Shown: positions 1-6,690, numbered from the stretch's first letter. The stretch is DNA of 6,873 nt from Prolixibacteraceae bacterium (GCA_017998095.1 JAGODU010000200.1:1-6873), one strand, 5' to 3'. The notes: generated from the sequence alone by a model not told the origin. Numbers and translations are program-made.

Positions 1-1
1 T

Positions 2-94
2 CTTGACAAATCCGGAGATACGGCTAACTTTGCTAATCGGTTGATGAATGAAAATAACGAAAACATTAAACAGGAAGTTCTATATTCTTTTTAA
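2..94 (+). CDS. C-terminal fragment of an unrecognised protein (5' end outside window)
   Basis: The frame starting at base 2 is open from the window edge to a TAA at 92-94. It encodes 30 residues, beginning LDKSGDTANFANRL and ending NIKQEVLYSF. The composition is hydrophilic and rich in Asn, Lys and Glu, as expected for a Bacteroidota protein tail. The plus frame beginning at base 1 stops at once (TGA at 4-6). No domain is identifiable in so short a piece, so no function is proposed. It would be convergent with the large minus-strand gene, whose stop is at 390. The call rests only on an open frame of 30 codons and plausible composition, so it could be spurious. Confidence 0.45.
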   Translation, partial: LDKSGDTANFANRLMNENNENIKQEVLYSF

Positions 95-389
95 AAATCT
101 GTCCAAGTTATAGGGGGTTAAGACAGTTAAGGTCTTTCATTCTTCGAGATTTACAAGGTTATTTATAGTAAATGATTACAAGAAATAGATAATTAAATAG
201 TGCAAATTTCGAATAATTAAATCTGGGAAAATGTCATTCAACTAAATTCCTATTATTGATAAAATTAAGAAATTTTAAGCAGTTAAAATAAAGTAGAAAA
301 ATATTAGGATCATACTTAATTAAAACAGATAGGATTATAATCCGATTTGGATAGGATAATTCTATTTTTAATAGGTCAATCGATTTTTT
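95..389. other. AT-rich intergenic gap between two convergent genes
   Basis: I see no gene here. Near the left end, CTGTC (99-103) and GACAG (122-126) could pair across an 18-nt loop containing a G5 run. A perfect 12-bp palindrome, GGATTATAATCC, lies at 332-343, followed by a second GGATAGGAT-type motif at 349-357. None of these has the GC-rich stem plus T-tract of a clear intrinsic terminator. How the two convergent transcripts end is therefore not visible. Confidence 0.5.
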
Positions 390-3300
390 CTATTCTTTAA
401 TAAACTTTTCTAATACAATACGATCTGAGAAAACAATTTTAACAAAATACAAACCTGATGGAAGATCTTGTACACTTATCGTTTTGTTAATTTGTTGATC
501 TTTCTTCAAATTTTGGTTAGCTATTTGTTTACCAGATAAGTCCATTATTTCTAATCTTATCAAATTGTTAAAATCACCAGGCAAAACAAGGTTAATATAA
601 TCCGAAGCCGGATTTGGATAGATCAGAATATCAGAAGAGCTTGGAACAATTAGAGCATCCTCTTTTATATTAGTTCCTATTCCTATCGATTTTGATGCAT
701 CATTTTTGACGTCAATAGAATAAACTCCTGTAATTGCTGGATTGTGCTCTATTATTCGTACATAATACCAGGTCTCTGCGTTAAGGTATTGTATTATACT
801 TGCATTGTATCCGGTACCGATGCCATCATCATTTTTAGAAACCAAACTAATCATATCACTCTGATATAAATACATGTATGTATCAAGATTACCATAAGTT
901 TGGATTGTATAGTAACCTGTTGAATTGGTCAAAAATTTAAACCAATTATTTTCTCCAGGTGTACTTATTATTGCATCTGCAGGCGTAGCGTTAACTGTAA
1001 GCAATTCAACTGGTTGGGTTTTTACATCTATGGAATAATTTCCAGTGGCATAGTTATGATATCCAATTATTAATACATAGTACCAAATATTTGGAGACAA
1101 GTTCATAGTAATTCCTGAACTTCGTCCTGATCCCGGAGCATCATCATTTTCAGCAATCAGCGTTAGCGTGTTTAGATCACTCTGATATAGATACATATAT
1201 GTATCAAGTTCTCCATATGTATGGATTGTGTAAGTACCTGCTGTAATGGTCTGAAATCTATACCAGTCGTTTTCTAAGGCGGCACTGATAGCTACATTTA
1301 TAGGTGGGCTATCAACAGTAAGTGTAACAAAAGAAGCTAAAGGTCCTTTTACATCAATGGAATAACTACCTACAGCAGTAGTTGAATATTCTCTTACTTT
1401 TACATAGTACCAAGTATTTGCTCTTAGACTTATAGAAATTCCAGCATTTTTTTCTAATCCTGGTCCGTCATCATCGTCAAATGCCAACATTGTTTGATCA
1501 CTTTGATATAGCTCCATATATGTATCAAGGTCTCCATACGTAACTATAGTATAAATGCCAGCTGTTCCAGTTTGAAATTTGTACCAATCGTTTTCTCCTG
1601 GTGTGCTAATTGCATCGTTGATAGGTGGTGCATCAACCACAATTTGTGAAGCAAAGAATGGGGAAACACTTACTTTATTTGATGGGCCACTTTCTCCTAT
1701 TCCTGGATAAATAGCAGTTACATAATACCATCTTAATCCTAAATTACCATTATAAGTTACACTATTTATTAAGACATTACTCATTAGTGTATAAGTTCCA
1801 TTCTCAGATTCGCTCCAATAAACATTGTAACTTGTGGGGCTTACTAACAAAGGTACAGACCAGTTCAAGATTATTGCACCATCTCTTGAATAACCCTTGA
1901 GCTTCTTTGGTGGCTGCCCAATATATTCATATATAACATCTAAAGAATAATTTCCAGTGACGGTGCTATGGTATTCTCTAATCTTAATATAGTACCAAGT
2001 ATTTGCATTAAGATTTATGCTTATTCTAGAATTATGAAGTCGCGAGTCTGGAGTATGCGCTATATCATCATTCTCAGCGATCAGAGTTGTCTGGTCATTC
2101 CCGTAGAGATACATATAAGTATCTAGGGTACCATATGTTTCAATGATATATAATCCAGCTGTACTGGTTTGAAATTTATACCAATCTTGTTCGCCAGGAA
2201 TGCTGATGGAGGCTTCTGTCGGCGGTGCATCAACAGCAAGTGTCGCGACTGTTTCAGTTTCCTTTTTAACATCGATAGAATATTCTCCTGTCCTTATTCC
2301 GTCATAACTTTTTATTTTAACATAATACCAGGTACTAGCACTGAGATTACTTCTAATCATTGAGTTGTAATTGCCTCCCGGTCTGTTTACATCATCATTT
2401 TCAGCAATAACAGTAATACGATCATTTTCATATAGAAACATATATGTATCAAGATTTCCATAAGTTTGAATTAAATAAGATCCAGCAATGCCAGTTTTGA
2501 ATTTGAACCAGTCCTCTTCCCCGACTGCAATAATTGATGCGTTTATTGCCGGGGCATCTACAGTAAGTGTTACCGTAGAAGTTGGGCTTTGGACATCAAT
2601 AGAATAACTGCCAGTACTTGTGCCGGAGTTTTCTCTTAGTCTAATAAAATACCATGTATTTGCATTCAGGTTTTGAGTGATCTTCGAATTGTATCCAATA
2701 TCACTTCCATCATTATCAACGGAAATTACTGTTATCAGGTCATTTTGGTATAAATACATGTATGTATTAAGATTGCCATATGTTTGGATGGTATAATTAC
2801 CAGCTGTATTAGTTTGGAACTTAAACCAATCTTCTTCACCGATAATACTAATAGCATCCTCGTGCGGAGGAGTATCAAGGGTAAGTGTTACGACAGGTTG
2901 ACTCTTAATATCTATTGTGTAGTTACCTGTAATTGTTGAATTATATTCTTTAACTTTAGCATAATACCAAGTATTAGCATTCAAGTTCAGTGTTATACCT
3001 GCATTACTACCTTGCCCCACACCTGCATCATCATCATATATAATTAATGTAGACTGATCGCCTTGGTATAGATACATATAAGTATCGAGGTTGCCATAGG
3101 TCTGGATTGTGTAAGTGCCGGCAGTTATTATCAGGAATTTAAACCAATCTTCTTCTCCTGCCGTACTAATAGCTGCACTTACAGCTGGAGCATCAACGAT
3201 TAATGTACCAATGCTCTCAGTTTGTTTCTTAACATCGACAGAATAATCTCCAATTCGGGTACCATTGTAACCTTTTATTTTAACATAGTACCAGGTATTT

Positions 3301-4607
3301 GCTGCCAGGTTTTGGGTAATCACTGAATTGTATCCTACTCCAACTCCATCATCATTCTCAGTAATAAGAGTAGATTGATCACTCTGGAATAGATACATGT
3401 AAGTATCCAAACTGCCATATGTTCTAATGGTATAGTTACCTGCAGTACTGGTTTGGAATTTATACCAGTCTTCTTCACCAGTTAAGCTAATCGCTGCATT
3501 TAAAGCTGATGCATCAACAATTAGTGTAATAATAGTTTCAGTTTGTTTCTTAACATCGACGGAATAATCTCCAATTCTGGTACCATTGTAACCTTTTATT
3601 TTAACATAGTACCAGGTATTTGCTGTTAGGTTCCGGGTAATCACTGAATTGTATCCTACTCCAACTCCATCATCATTCTCAGTAATAAGAGTTGATTGAT
3701 CACTTTGGAAGAGATACATGTAAGTATCCAAACTGCCATATGTTCTAATGGTATAGTTACCTGCAGTACTGGTCTGGAATTTATACCAGTCTTCTTCACC
3801 AGTTAAGCTAATCGCTGCATTTAAAGCTGCAGCATCAACAATTAGTGTAATAATAGTTTCAGTTTGTTTCTTAACATCGACGGAATAATCTCCAATTCTG
3901 ATACCATTGTAACCTTTTATTTTAACATAGTACCAGGTATTTGCTGTTAGGTTCCGGGTAATCACTGAATTATATCCTACTCCAACTCCATCATCATTCT
4001 CAGTAATGAGGGTTGATTGATCAGTCTGGAAGAGATACATATAAGTGTCCAAACTACCATATGTTCTAATGGTATAATTACCTGCCGTACTGGTCTGGAA
4101 TTTATACCAGTCTTCTTCACCAGTTGCGCTAATAGCTGCATTCACAGCTGGCGCATCAACAATTAGCGTAATAATAGTTTCAGTTTGTTTCTTAACATCG
4201 ACAGAATAATCTCCAATTCTGGTGCCGTTGTAACCTTTTATTTTAATGTAATACCAGGTATTTGCTGTAAGGCTCCGGGTAATCACTGAATTGTATCCAA
4301 CTCCAACTCCATCATCATTCTCAGTAATAAGAGTAGATTGATCACTTTGGAAGAGATACATGTAAGTATCCAAACTGCCATATGTTCTAATGGTATAATT
4401 ACCTGCCGTACTGGACTGGAATTTATACCAATCTTCTTCGCCAGTTGCATTTATCGATGCATTAACTGCTGCAGCATTAACGGTGAGAGTCACGACTGTT
4501 TGACTTTTTACATCTATGGGATCTAATCCAATCAGAATGATAAAGAAGGGACATAGTAATTTACATAAGTCAAATCTTAAATTAATTAGAAAAAATAGGG
4601 TTTTCAA
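390..4607 (-). CDS. Secreted T9SS cargo protein made of eleven PPC-like repeats plus one FN3 domain
   Basis: This 1405-residue protein is probably a cell-surface or released repeat protein. Residues 1-36 look like a signal peptide, with basic residues K2, R11 and K16, a hydrophobic core FFIILIGL and a likely cleavage after SQ. Eleven repeats follow (about residues 38-898 and 986-1303). Each resembles the bacterial pre-peptidase C-terminal domain (PPC, PF04151): D-W-Y/F-K-F, then TYGxLDTYMYLY, then an ENDDG-type acidic loop, then NTWYY and a closing GxYSxDV strand. Residues 899-985 are a fibronectin III domain (YNVYWSES, WYYVTA, GPSNKV). Residues 1326-1405 are a T9SS type A sorting domain (YPNP at 1330-1333, PSGLYFVKI, terminal KFIKE), implying Sec export and then T9SS transport. 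No protease or other enzymatic domain is present. The start is TTG (4605-4607). An in-frame stop at 4620-4622 leaves no upstream ATG, and the next Met lies inside repeat 1. The ligand or role is unknown; adhesion or matrix formation is an inference. Confidence 0.9.
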   Translation of the reverse strand: MKTLFFLINLRFDLCKLLCPFFIILIGLDPIDVKSQTVVTLTVNAAAVNASINATGEEDWYKFQSSTAGNYTIRTYGSLDTYMYLFQSDQSTLITENDDGVGVGYNSVITRSLTANTWYYIKIKGYNGTRIGDYSVDVKKQTETIITLIVDAPAVNAAISATGEEDWYKFQTSTAGNYTIRTYGSLDTYMYLFQTDQSTLITENDDGVGVGYNSVITRNLTANTWYYVKIKGYNGIRIGDYSVDVKKQTETIITLIVDAAALNAAISLTGEEDWYKFQTSTAGNYTIRTYGSLDTYMYLFQSDQSTLITENDDGVGVGYNSVITRNLTANTWYYVKIKGYNGTRIGDYSVDVKKQTETIITLIVDASALNAAISLTGEEDWYKFQTSTAGNYTIRTYGSLDTYMYLFQSDQSTLITENDDGVGVGYNSVITQNLAANTWYYVKIKGYNGTRIGDYSVDVKKQTESIGTLIVDAPAVSAAISTAGEEDWFKFLIITAGTYTIQTYGNLDTYMYLYQGDQSTLIIYDDDAGVGQGSNAGITLNLNANTWYYAKVKEYNSTITGNYTIDIKSQPVVTLTLDTPPHEDAISIIGEEDWFKFQTNTAGNYTIQTYGNLNTYMYLYQNDLITVISVDNDGSDIGYNSKITQNLNANTWYFIRLRENSGTSTGSYSIDVQSPTSTVTLTVDAPAINASIIAVGEEDWFKFKTGIAGSYLIQTYGNLDTYMFLYENDRITVIAENDDVNRPGGNYNSMIRSNLSASTWYYVKIKSYDGIRTGEYSIDVKKETETVATLAVDAPPTEASISIPGEQDWYKFQTSTAGLYIIETYGTLDTYMYLYGNDQTTLIAENDDIAHTPDSRLHNSRISINLNANTWYYIKIREYHSTVTGNYSLDVIYEYIGQPPKKLKGYSRDGAIILNWSVPLLVSPTSYNVYWSESENGTYTLMSNVLINSVTYNGNLGLRWYYVTAIYPGIGESGPSNKVSVSPFFASQIVVDAPPINDAISTPGENDWYKFQTGTAGIYTIVTYGDLDTYMELYQSDQTMLAFDDDDGPGLEKNAGISISLRANTWYYVKVREYSTTAVGSYSIDVKGPLASFVTLTVDSPPINVAISAALENDWYRFQTITAGTYTIHTYGELDTYMYLYQSDLNTLTLIAENDDAPGSGRSSGITMNLSPNIWYYVLIIGYHNYATGNYSIDVKTQPVELLTVNATPADAIISTPGENNWFKFLTNSTGYYTIQTYGNLDTYMYLYQSDMISLVSKNDDGIGTGYNASIIQYLNAETWYYVRIIEHNPAITGVYSIDVKNDASKSIGIGTNIKEDALIVPSSSDILIYPNPASDYINLVLPGDFNNLIRLEIMDLSGKQIANQNLKKDQQINKTISVQDLPSGLYFVKIVFSDRIVLEKFIKE
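699..4496 (-). repeat. Eleven-unit coding tandem repeat (about 321 bp per unit) interrupted by FN3
   Basis: Unit boundaries by residue are R1 38-144, R2 145-251, R3 252-358, R4 359-465, R5 466-571, R6 572-678, R7 679-786, R8 787-898, FN3 899-985, R9 986-1092, R10 1093-1199 and R11 1200-1303. Units are 104-112 residues long. The variation lies mainly in the loop after ENDD; R8, for example, carries a HTPDSRLHN-type insertion. The aromatic and Asp core (DW, TYG, LDTYM, WYY) is kept almost throughout, including the diverged units. This suggests all eleven fold as the same beta-sandwich. Confidence 0.9.
3213..4496 (-). repeat. Four near-identical 321-bp tandem units (R1-R4)
   Basis: R1 is at 4176-4496, R2 at 3855-4175, R3 at 3534-3854 and R4 at 3213-3533. 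All are exactly 107 codons. By eye, R3 and R4 differ at roughly a dozen of about 320 bases, several of them silent. The region from TYGSLDTYM to the GVGVGYNS loop is almost unchanged across all four. Such identity indicates recent duplication or gene conversion, and the copy number is likely to vary between strains. Confidence 0.9.
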
Positions 4608-4673
4608 TGCCTTAATTATTTAGGAGTTAAGAAAACTAAATCCAAACTTTTCCTACGATTTTTAGGAATGAAA

Positions 4674-4744
4674 AATCAAAGTTATGCTTTGATTAAGACA
4701 AAGTCAACCGTTTTAATCAATTAATAATATAGTTTGATCAAACT
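4674..4744. promoter_or_regulatory. Inverted-repeat cluster over the promoter, candidate operators
   Basis: AATCAAAG (4674-4681) and CTTTGATT (4687-4694) form an 8-bp inverted repeat over the -7 element. TTGATTAA (4689-4696) and TTAATCAA (4713-4720) form another around the -33 element. AGTTTGATCAAACT (4731-4744) is a perfect 14-bp palindrome upstream, and flanking AATA/TATT-type bases weakly extend it. The hexamer TTTGAT/ATCAAA recurs four times as two inverted pairs centred about 53 bp apart. That is compatible with binding of a dimeric regulator on one face of the helix, but no regulator is identified. Confidence 0.4.
4677..4707 (-). promoter_or_regulatory. Bacteroidota-type promoter of the repeat-protein gene
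   Basis: Read on the minus strand, TTG (4707-4705) is followed by 20 nt and then TAACTTTG (4684-4677). This matches the known -33 TTG / -7 TAnnTTTG pattern of the primary sigma factor of Bacteroidota, with a normal spacer. Transcription would begin near 4670, giving a leader of about 60 nt before the TTG start codon. The match and position are seen in the sequence; activity is inferred. Confidence 0.65.
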
Positions 4745-4929
4745 ATTATTAGGGTTAATATAAATAGTTTCAGGTTTTTGAGATATGAGAATGTTTTATT
4801 GAAATAAAATATTGATTGAGTTTTTTTAAGGTAGGTACGCTTGGGTGCCTAAGGTATGGGTGAGGGTGAATCCCATACTCCCCAGATTTAATACTGTTTA
4901 GAAATATTATGGAGGTTTATTCGATCAGC

Positions 4930-5379
4930 CTATAATAGACCATTATCAGCAAAAGAATAATAACCTGAATCGCATATTATAAGATGATCAAGCAGTTTAA
5001 TATCCAAAAGATTTCCGGATTCTTTGATCTTTAAAGTGATTTTACTGTCAGACTCGGAAGGATTAAGGTTCCCGGATGGATGGTTATGGGCTATTAGCAG
5101 GCCAGATGCCAGGCATTTCAGACCCACACTCATTATTAATCTTAAGTCTGTAACTGTACCAGATATGCCGCCCTGACTTACTTTATACCATGCAATAGAT
5201 TTATTTTGTCTATCCAGGTAAATTGCTATGAAACTTTCATAAATAGGCAGAGAATCGTTATCCCAGATTTTGCGGAACAATATATCAGCATCTTTACTAC
5301 TCTGAATTTGAATTTTTTCAATAGTGCCCTTACGAAGCTGTAAGGTTATTTCTGGAAATGTATTGAATTCGGCTGTCAT
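4930..5379 (-). CDS. Minimal RadC-type JAB/JAMM domain protein
   Basis: This 149-residue protein carries the RadC-like JAB domain (PF04002). The metal-binding JAMM signature is complete: H98 and H100 in HNHPSGNLNPSESD, S108 seven residues after H100, and D111 two residues later. E48 in YESF is the likely upstream acidic residue. The family has a zinc-metalloprotease fold, but its actual biochemical role is unsettled despite the historical 'DNA repair' name. The helix-hairpin-helix N-terminal region of full-length RadC (about 220 residues) is absent. Short stand-alone forms like this are frequent in Bacteroidota mobile islands. It starts at ATG 5377-5379, two bases after the stop of the upstream gene, so it is the last gene of a three-gene operon. 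The family is certain; the role is not. Confidence 0.9.
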   Translation of the reverse strand: MTAEFNTFPEITLQLRKGTIEKIQIQSSKDADILFRKIWDNDSLPIYESFIAIYLDRQNKSIAWYKVSQGGISGTVTDLRLIMSVGLKCLASGLLIAHNHPSGNLNPSESDSKITLKIKESGNLLDIKLLDHLIICDSGYYSFADNGLL

Positions 5380-5381
5380 GA

Positions 5382-5696
5382 CTATCGTCTGTTAGGATTT
5401 AACGAATTTCTTCTTAATGATTTTATTTCATCTGTGTTTAGATATACATCATTCCTTAAATGGAATTCAGAAGCTTTTTGCTTGCCGGCATTTCTCAATA
5501 ATTCAGAGTTAATTCTGTTACGTTCGACTTGCTGTCTGAATTTATATTCATTCTCAATGATGTATTCTTTGAGTTTACCATATGCTGTGCCTTTTTTTAA
5601 CATGAATAGCAAATATGAAGGCGGTATCGTAGCTAATCTCCAGCCTTTAAATTTTCCGAATGATAACCTGTCGTTACCTGTCAATTTTGCTTGCAT
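5382..5696 (-). CDS. DUF3820-like small protein
   Basis: The 104-residue product has near its N-terminus (residues 11-33) the signature FGKFKGWRL then PPSYLLFML. This matches the DUF3820 family (PF12843, labelled 'putative quorum-sensing-regulated virulence factor'), whose members read FGKYKG, then P-x-SYL, then WL. The function of the family is not established. The C-terminal two thirds are highly charged and probably helical (EYIIENEYKFRQQVERNR). I chose ATG 5694-5696 because the only longer in-frame option begins at TTG 5721-5723, giving 113 residues and a 50-nt overlap with the upstream gene. With ATG the overlap is 23 nt, and an A-rich AAGAA precedes it. The stop lies two bases before the RadC-like start, implying translational coupling. 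Confidence 0.75.
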   Translation of the reverse strand: MQAKLTGNDRLSFGKFKGWRLATIPPSYLLFMLKKGTAYGKLKEYIIENEYKFRQQVERNRINSELLRNAGKQKASEFHLRNDVYLNTDEIKSLRRNSLNPNRR

Positions 5697-5889
5697 TTCT
5701 TGATGATTTAAGTTGTTTGTCAAGAGATTTCATTTCAGATATAAACTGACAAATTTCTTCGCTGAAGAAATGTTTAAGACCTAACAGGTTTTTTCCCTTG
5801 TAACCTGAAGATACCAGGTACAATGGTTTTTCATTTTTCCAAAGGATGGTTACATCCCCGATCTTTAATGCTCTTTGTAGTCGTTTCAT
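5674..5889 (-). CDS. Small basic protein of unknown function, first gene of the RadC-like operon
   Basis: This 71-residue protein starts at ATG 5887-5889 and is not recognised. The N-terminal half (GDVTILW, then KPLYLVSSGYKG) looks strand-rich. The C-terminal half (SEEICQFISEMKSLDKQ) looks like an amphipathic helix with a charged tail. There is no signal peptide or membrane segment, so it is probably cytoplasmic. Its 3' end overlaps the DUF3820-like gene, which supports a real coding unit in one operon. No TAnnTTTG promoter is visible within the 200 bases upstream on the minus strand, so the operon promoter is unresolved. Confidence 0.65.
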   Translation of the reverse strand: MKRLQRALKIGDVTILWKNEKPLYLVSSGYKGKNLLGLKHFFSEEICQFISEMKSLDKQLKSSRNASKIDR

Positions 5890-5916
5890 TCTTAATTAGT
5901 TTTTAGTGCTTAATAC

Positions 5917-6116
5917 AAATCCTGGTGGTCGAACATTGACCACCCTACGCGATCTTTTCGCGCCAAGCCAGGTTTAAGCAAATTTTTTTGAAAAAAAATG
6001 GTGGGGTCCCCTTTGGGGGTAACGATTTTTTATCAAAAAGTTCATCTTAATTTGCGCGCGGAGGCAAGGCGCATCTTTGATCGAGGAGGGTGGTTGATGT
6101 TCGATCATAAGGGTTT
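5917..6116 (+). ncRNA. Candidate structured RNA: about 200-nt rod-like hairpin
   Basis: Bases 5917-5946 pair with 6087-6116 over 30 positions with one mismatch. Of the 29 pairs, five are G-U when read as plus-strand RNA. Pairing continues inwards: C5948, then 5950-5954 with 6079-6083; 5960-5964 with 6068-6072; a symmetric AA/AA internal loop; 5967-5969 with 6063-6065; 5978-5984 with 6049-6055; and 5985-5991 with 6033-6039 after a 9-nt bulge. An A/T stem and a C4-TTT-G4 tip complete it. In total about 66 base pairs can form. Read on the minus strand the five wobbles become A-C mismatches, which favours a plus-strand transcript. No promoter, T-tract or known family (not RNase P, tmRNA, SRP) was recognised. 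A decayed palindromic mobile element is the main alternative. Confidence 0.5.
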
Positions 6117-6320
6117 TCTCTAAAAACTCTGAAACGATTACAAAGGGCGTTGAAGGTTGGGGCGAAACCAGACTTTTAAAAGATTTTTATCCTGGTGGCT
6201 TTGCCAGGAATTTGGACGAAAAACGAGTATATAACATAGTTATCCGAGTTGCAGAAACGCTACCGGTTTTTAAGTTATAATATTGATTATCATATAGTTT
6301 ATGTTATAAACCATGATATT

Positions 6321-6502
6321 TGTCATGTTTTTCTAAATAACATGTTGTCAGTTAGTTACAAAAACAGGTGTTTTTGAGCTGAAAAAATGCTGTAATGTTC
6401 TGACAACATGACATATCGGCTTATTTTTATGGTATGGAGCAATTTTTGGAATAATCAACAAAGAAAAGTGTTTCACTGGCAGGAATGACATTAATAATGA
6501 CA
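6321..6502. repeat. TGTCA/TGACA motif cluster with 11-bp inverted repeat
   Basis: CATGTTGTCAG (6341-6351) is perfectly inverted as CTGACAACATG (6400-6410). TGTCATGTT (6321-6329) is inverted as AACATGACA (6405-6413), sharing the same right arm. Two more direct copies, AATGACA at 6484-6490 and 6496-6502, are spaced 12 bp apart. In all, six TGTCA/TGACA pentamers occur in 182 bases, the first two in one orientation and the other four in the opposite one. The pattern resembles a protein-binding array, either recombinase arm sites or repressor operators. No cognate protein is seen. Confidence 0.4.
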
Positions 6503-6670
6503 AAAAATAAAAATTCAGGGGGAGTTCCTGTTCGTTGGATTCTCAAAAATGAGTTGCATTAATAAAATTTTTACTTCAGAAATGCGTATCTTTAATAATC
6601 TAATTAACAGCCTTATTAAGGCCTGGTTTCTAAGGGAAAAGATGAGTGTGAAAAAATTTGAACAATAAAG

Positions 6671-6690
6671 TGTCCCCCATACTGTCCCCC
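6671..6690. repeat. TGTCCCCC direct repeat, 12-bp period
   Basis: TGTCCCCC occurs at 6671-6678 and 6683-6690, separated by ATAC. It is a conspicuous C-rich island in AT-rich DNA, lying just beyond the tRNA terminator. A similar string, CCCATACTCCCC, occurs at 4872-4883. The function is unknown; a recombination or protein-binding site is possible. Confidence 0.45.

Larger units (their letters stand above)
4608..4929. other. Intergenic region: leader and promoter of the repeat protein, and downstream flank of the RadC-like operon
   Basis: No gene is visible. The left third (4608-4720) is the 5' leader and promoter of the large gene. A possible leader hairpin pairs TTCCTA (4650-4655) with TAGGAA (4663-4668), close to the predicted transcription start. 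The middle is AT-rich. At 4854-4878 GTATGGG and CCCATAC form a 7-bp inverted repeat around an 11-nt loop. Immediately left of it, TAGGTAC (4832-4838) can pair with GTGCCTA (4845-4851). Neither hairpin is followed by a T-run on the minus strand, so neither is called as the operon terminator. Confidence 0.55.

Noticed and set aside
332..343. Palindrome GGATTATAATCC as terminator of the large gene
   Set aside because: It has no loop of usable size for an RNA hairpin and no adjacent T-tract; it may be a protein site or chance in AT-rich DNA.
2169..2363. Plus-strand open frame opposite the large gene
   Set aside because: Antisense to a clearly coding repeat protein; Cys-rich composition without family features, so it is a shadow of the real frame. 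The frame at 4338-4526 is rejected for the same reason.
3213..4496. Regular repeats considered as CRISPR or non-coding satellite
   Set aside because: The units are 321 bp, stay in frame and encode a conserved protein domain; there are no short repeats with unique spacers.
4854..4878. GTATGGG/CCCATAC hairpin as terminator of the RadC-like operon
   Set aside because: On the minus strand it is not followed by a run of T; the nearby A/T run is in the wrong sense.
5434..5703. Plus-strand open frame of 89 codons
   Set aside because: It is antisense to the DUF3820-like gene, whose recognisable motif and operon spacing make the minus strand the coding one.
5917..6250. Retron or diversity-generating retroelement RNA
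   Set aside because: No reverse transcriptase or accessory protein is encoded in the window, and no template/variable repeat pair is seen. The structure alone is not enough.
6587..6594. TATCTTTA as a plus-strand -7 promoter element
   Set aside because: It misses the final G of TAnnTTTG and has no TTG at proper spacing (nearest is 30 bases away). The only reading frame after it is the eight-codon frame at 6642-6668.
6642..6668. ATG frame of eight codons (MSVKKFEQ) as a truncated gene start
   Set aside because: It is too short to support as a gene, and no continuation in another frame resembles a known protein.
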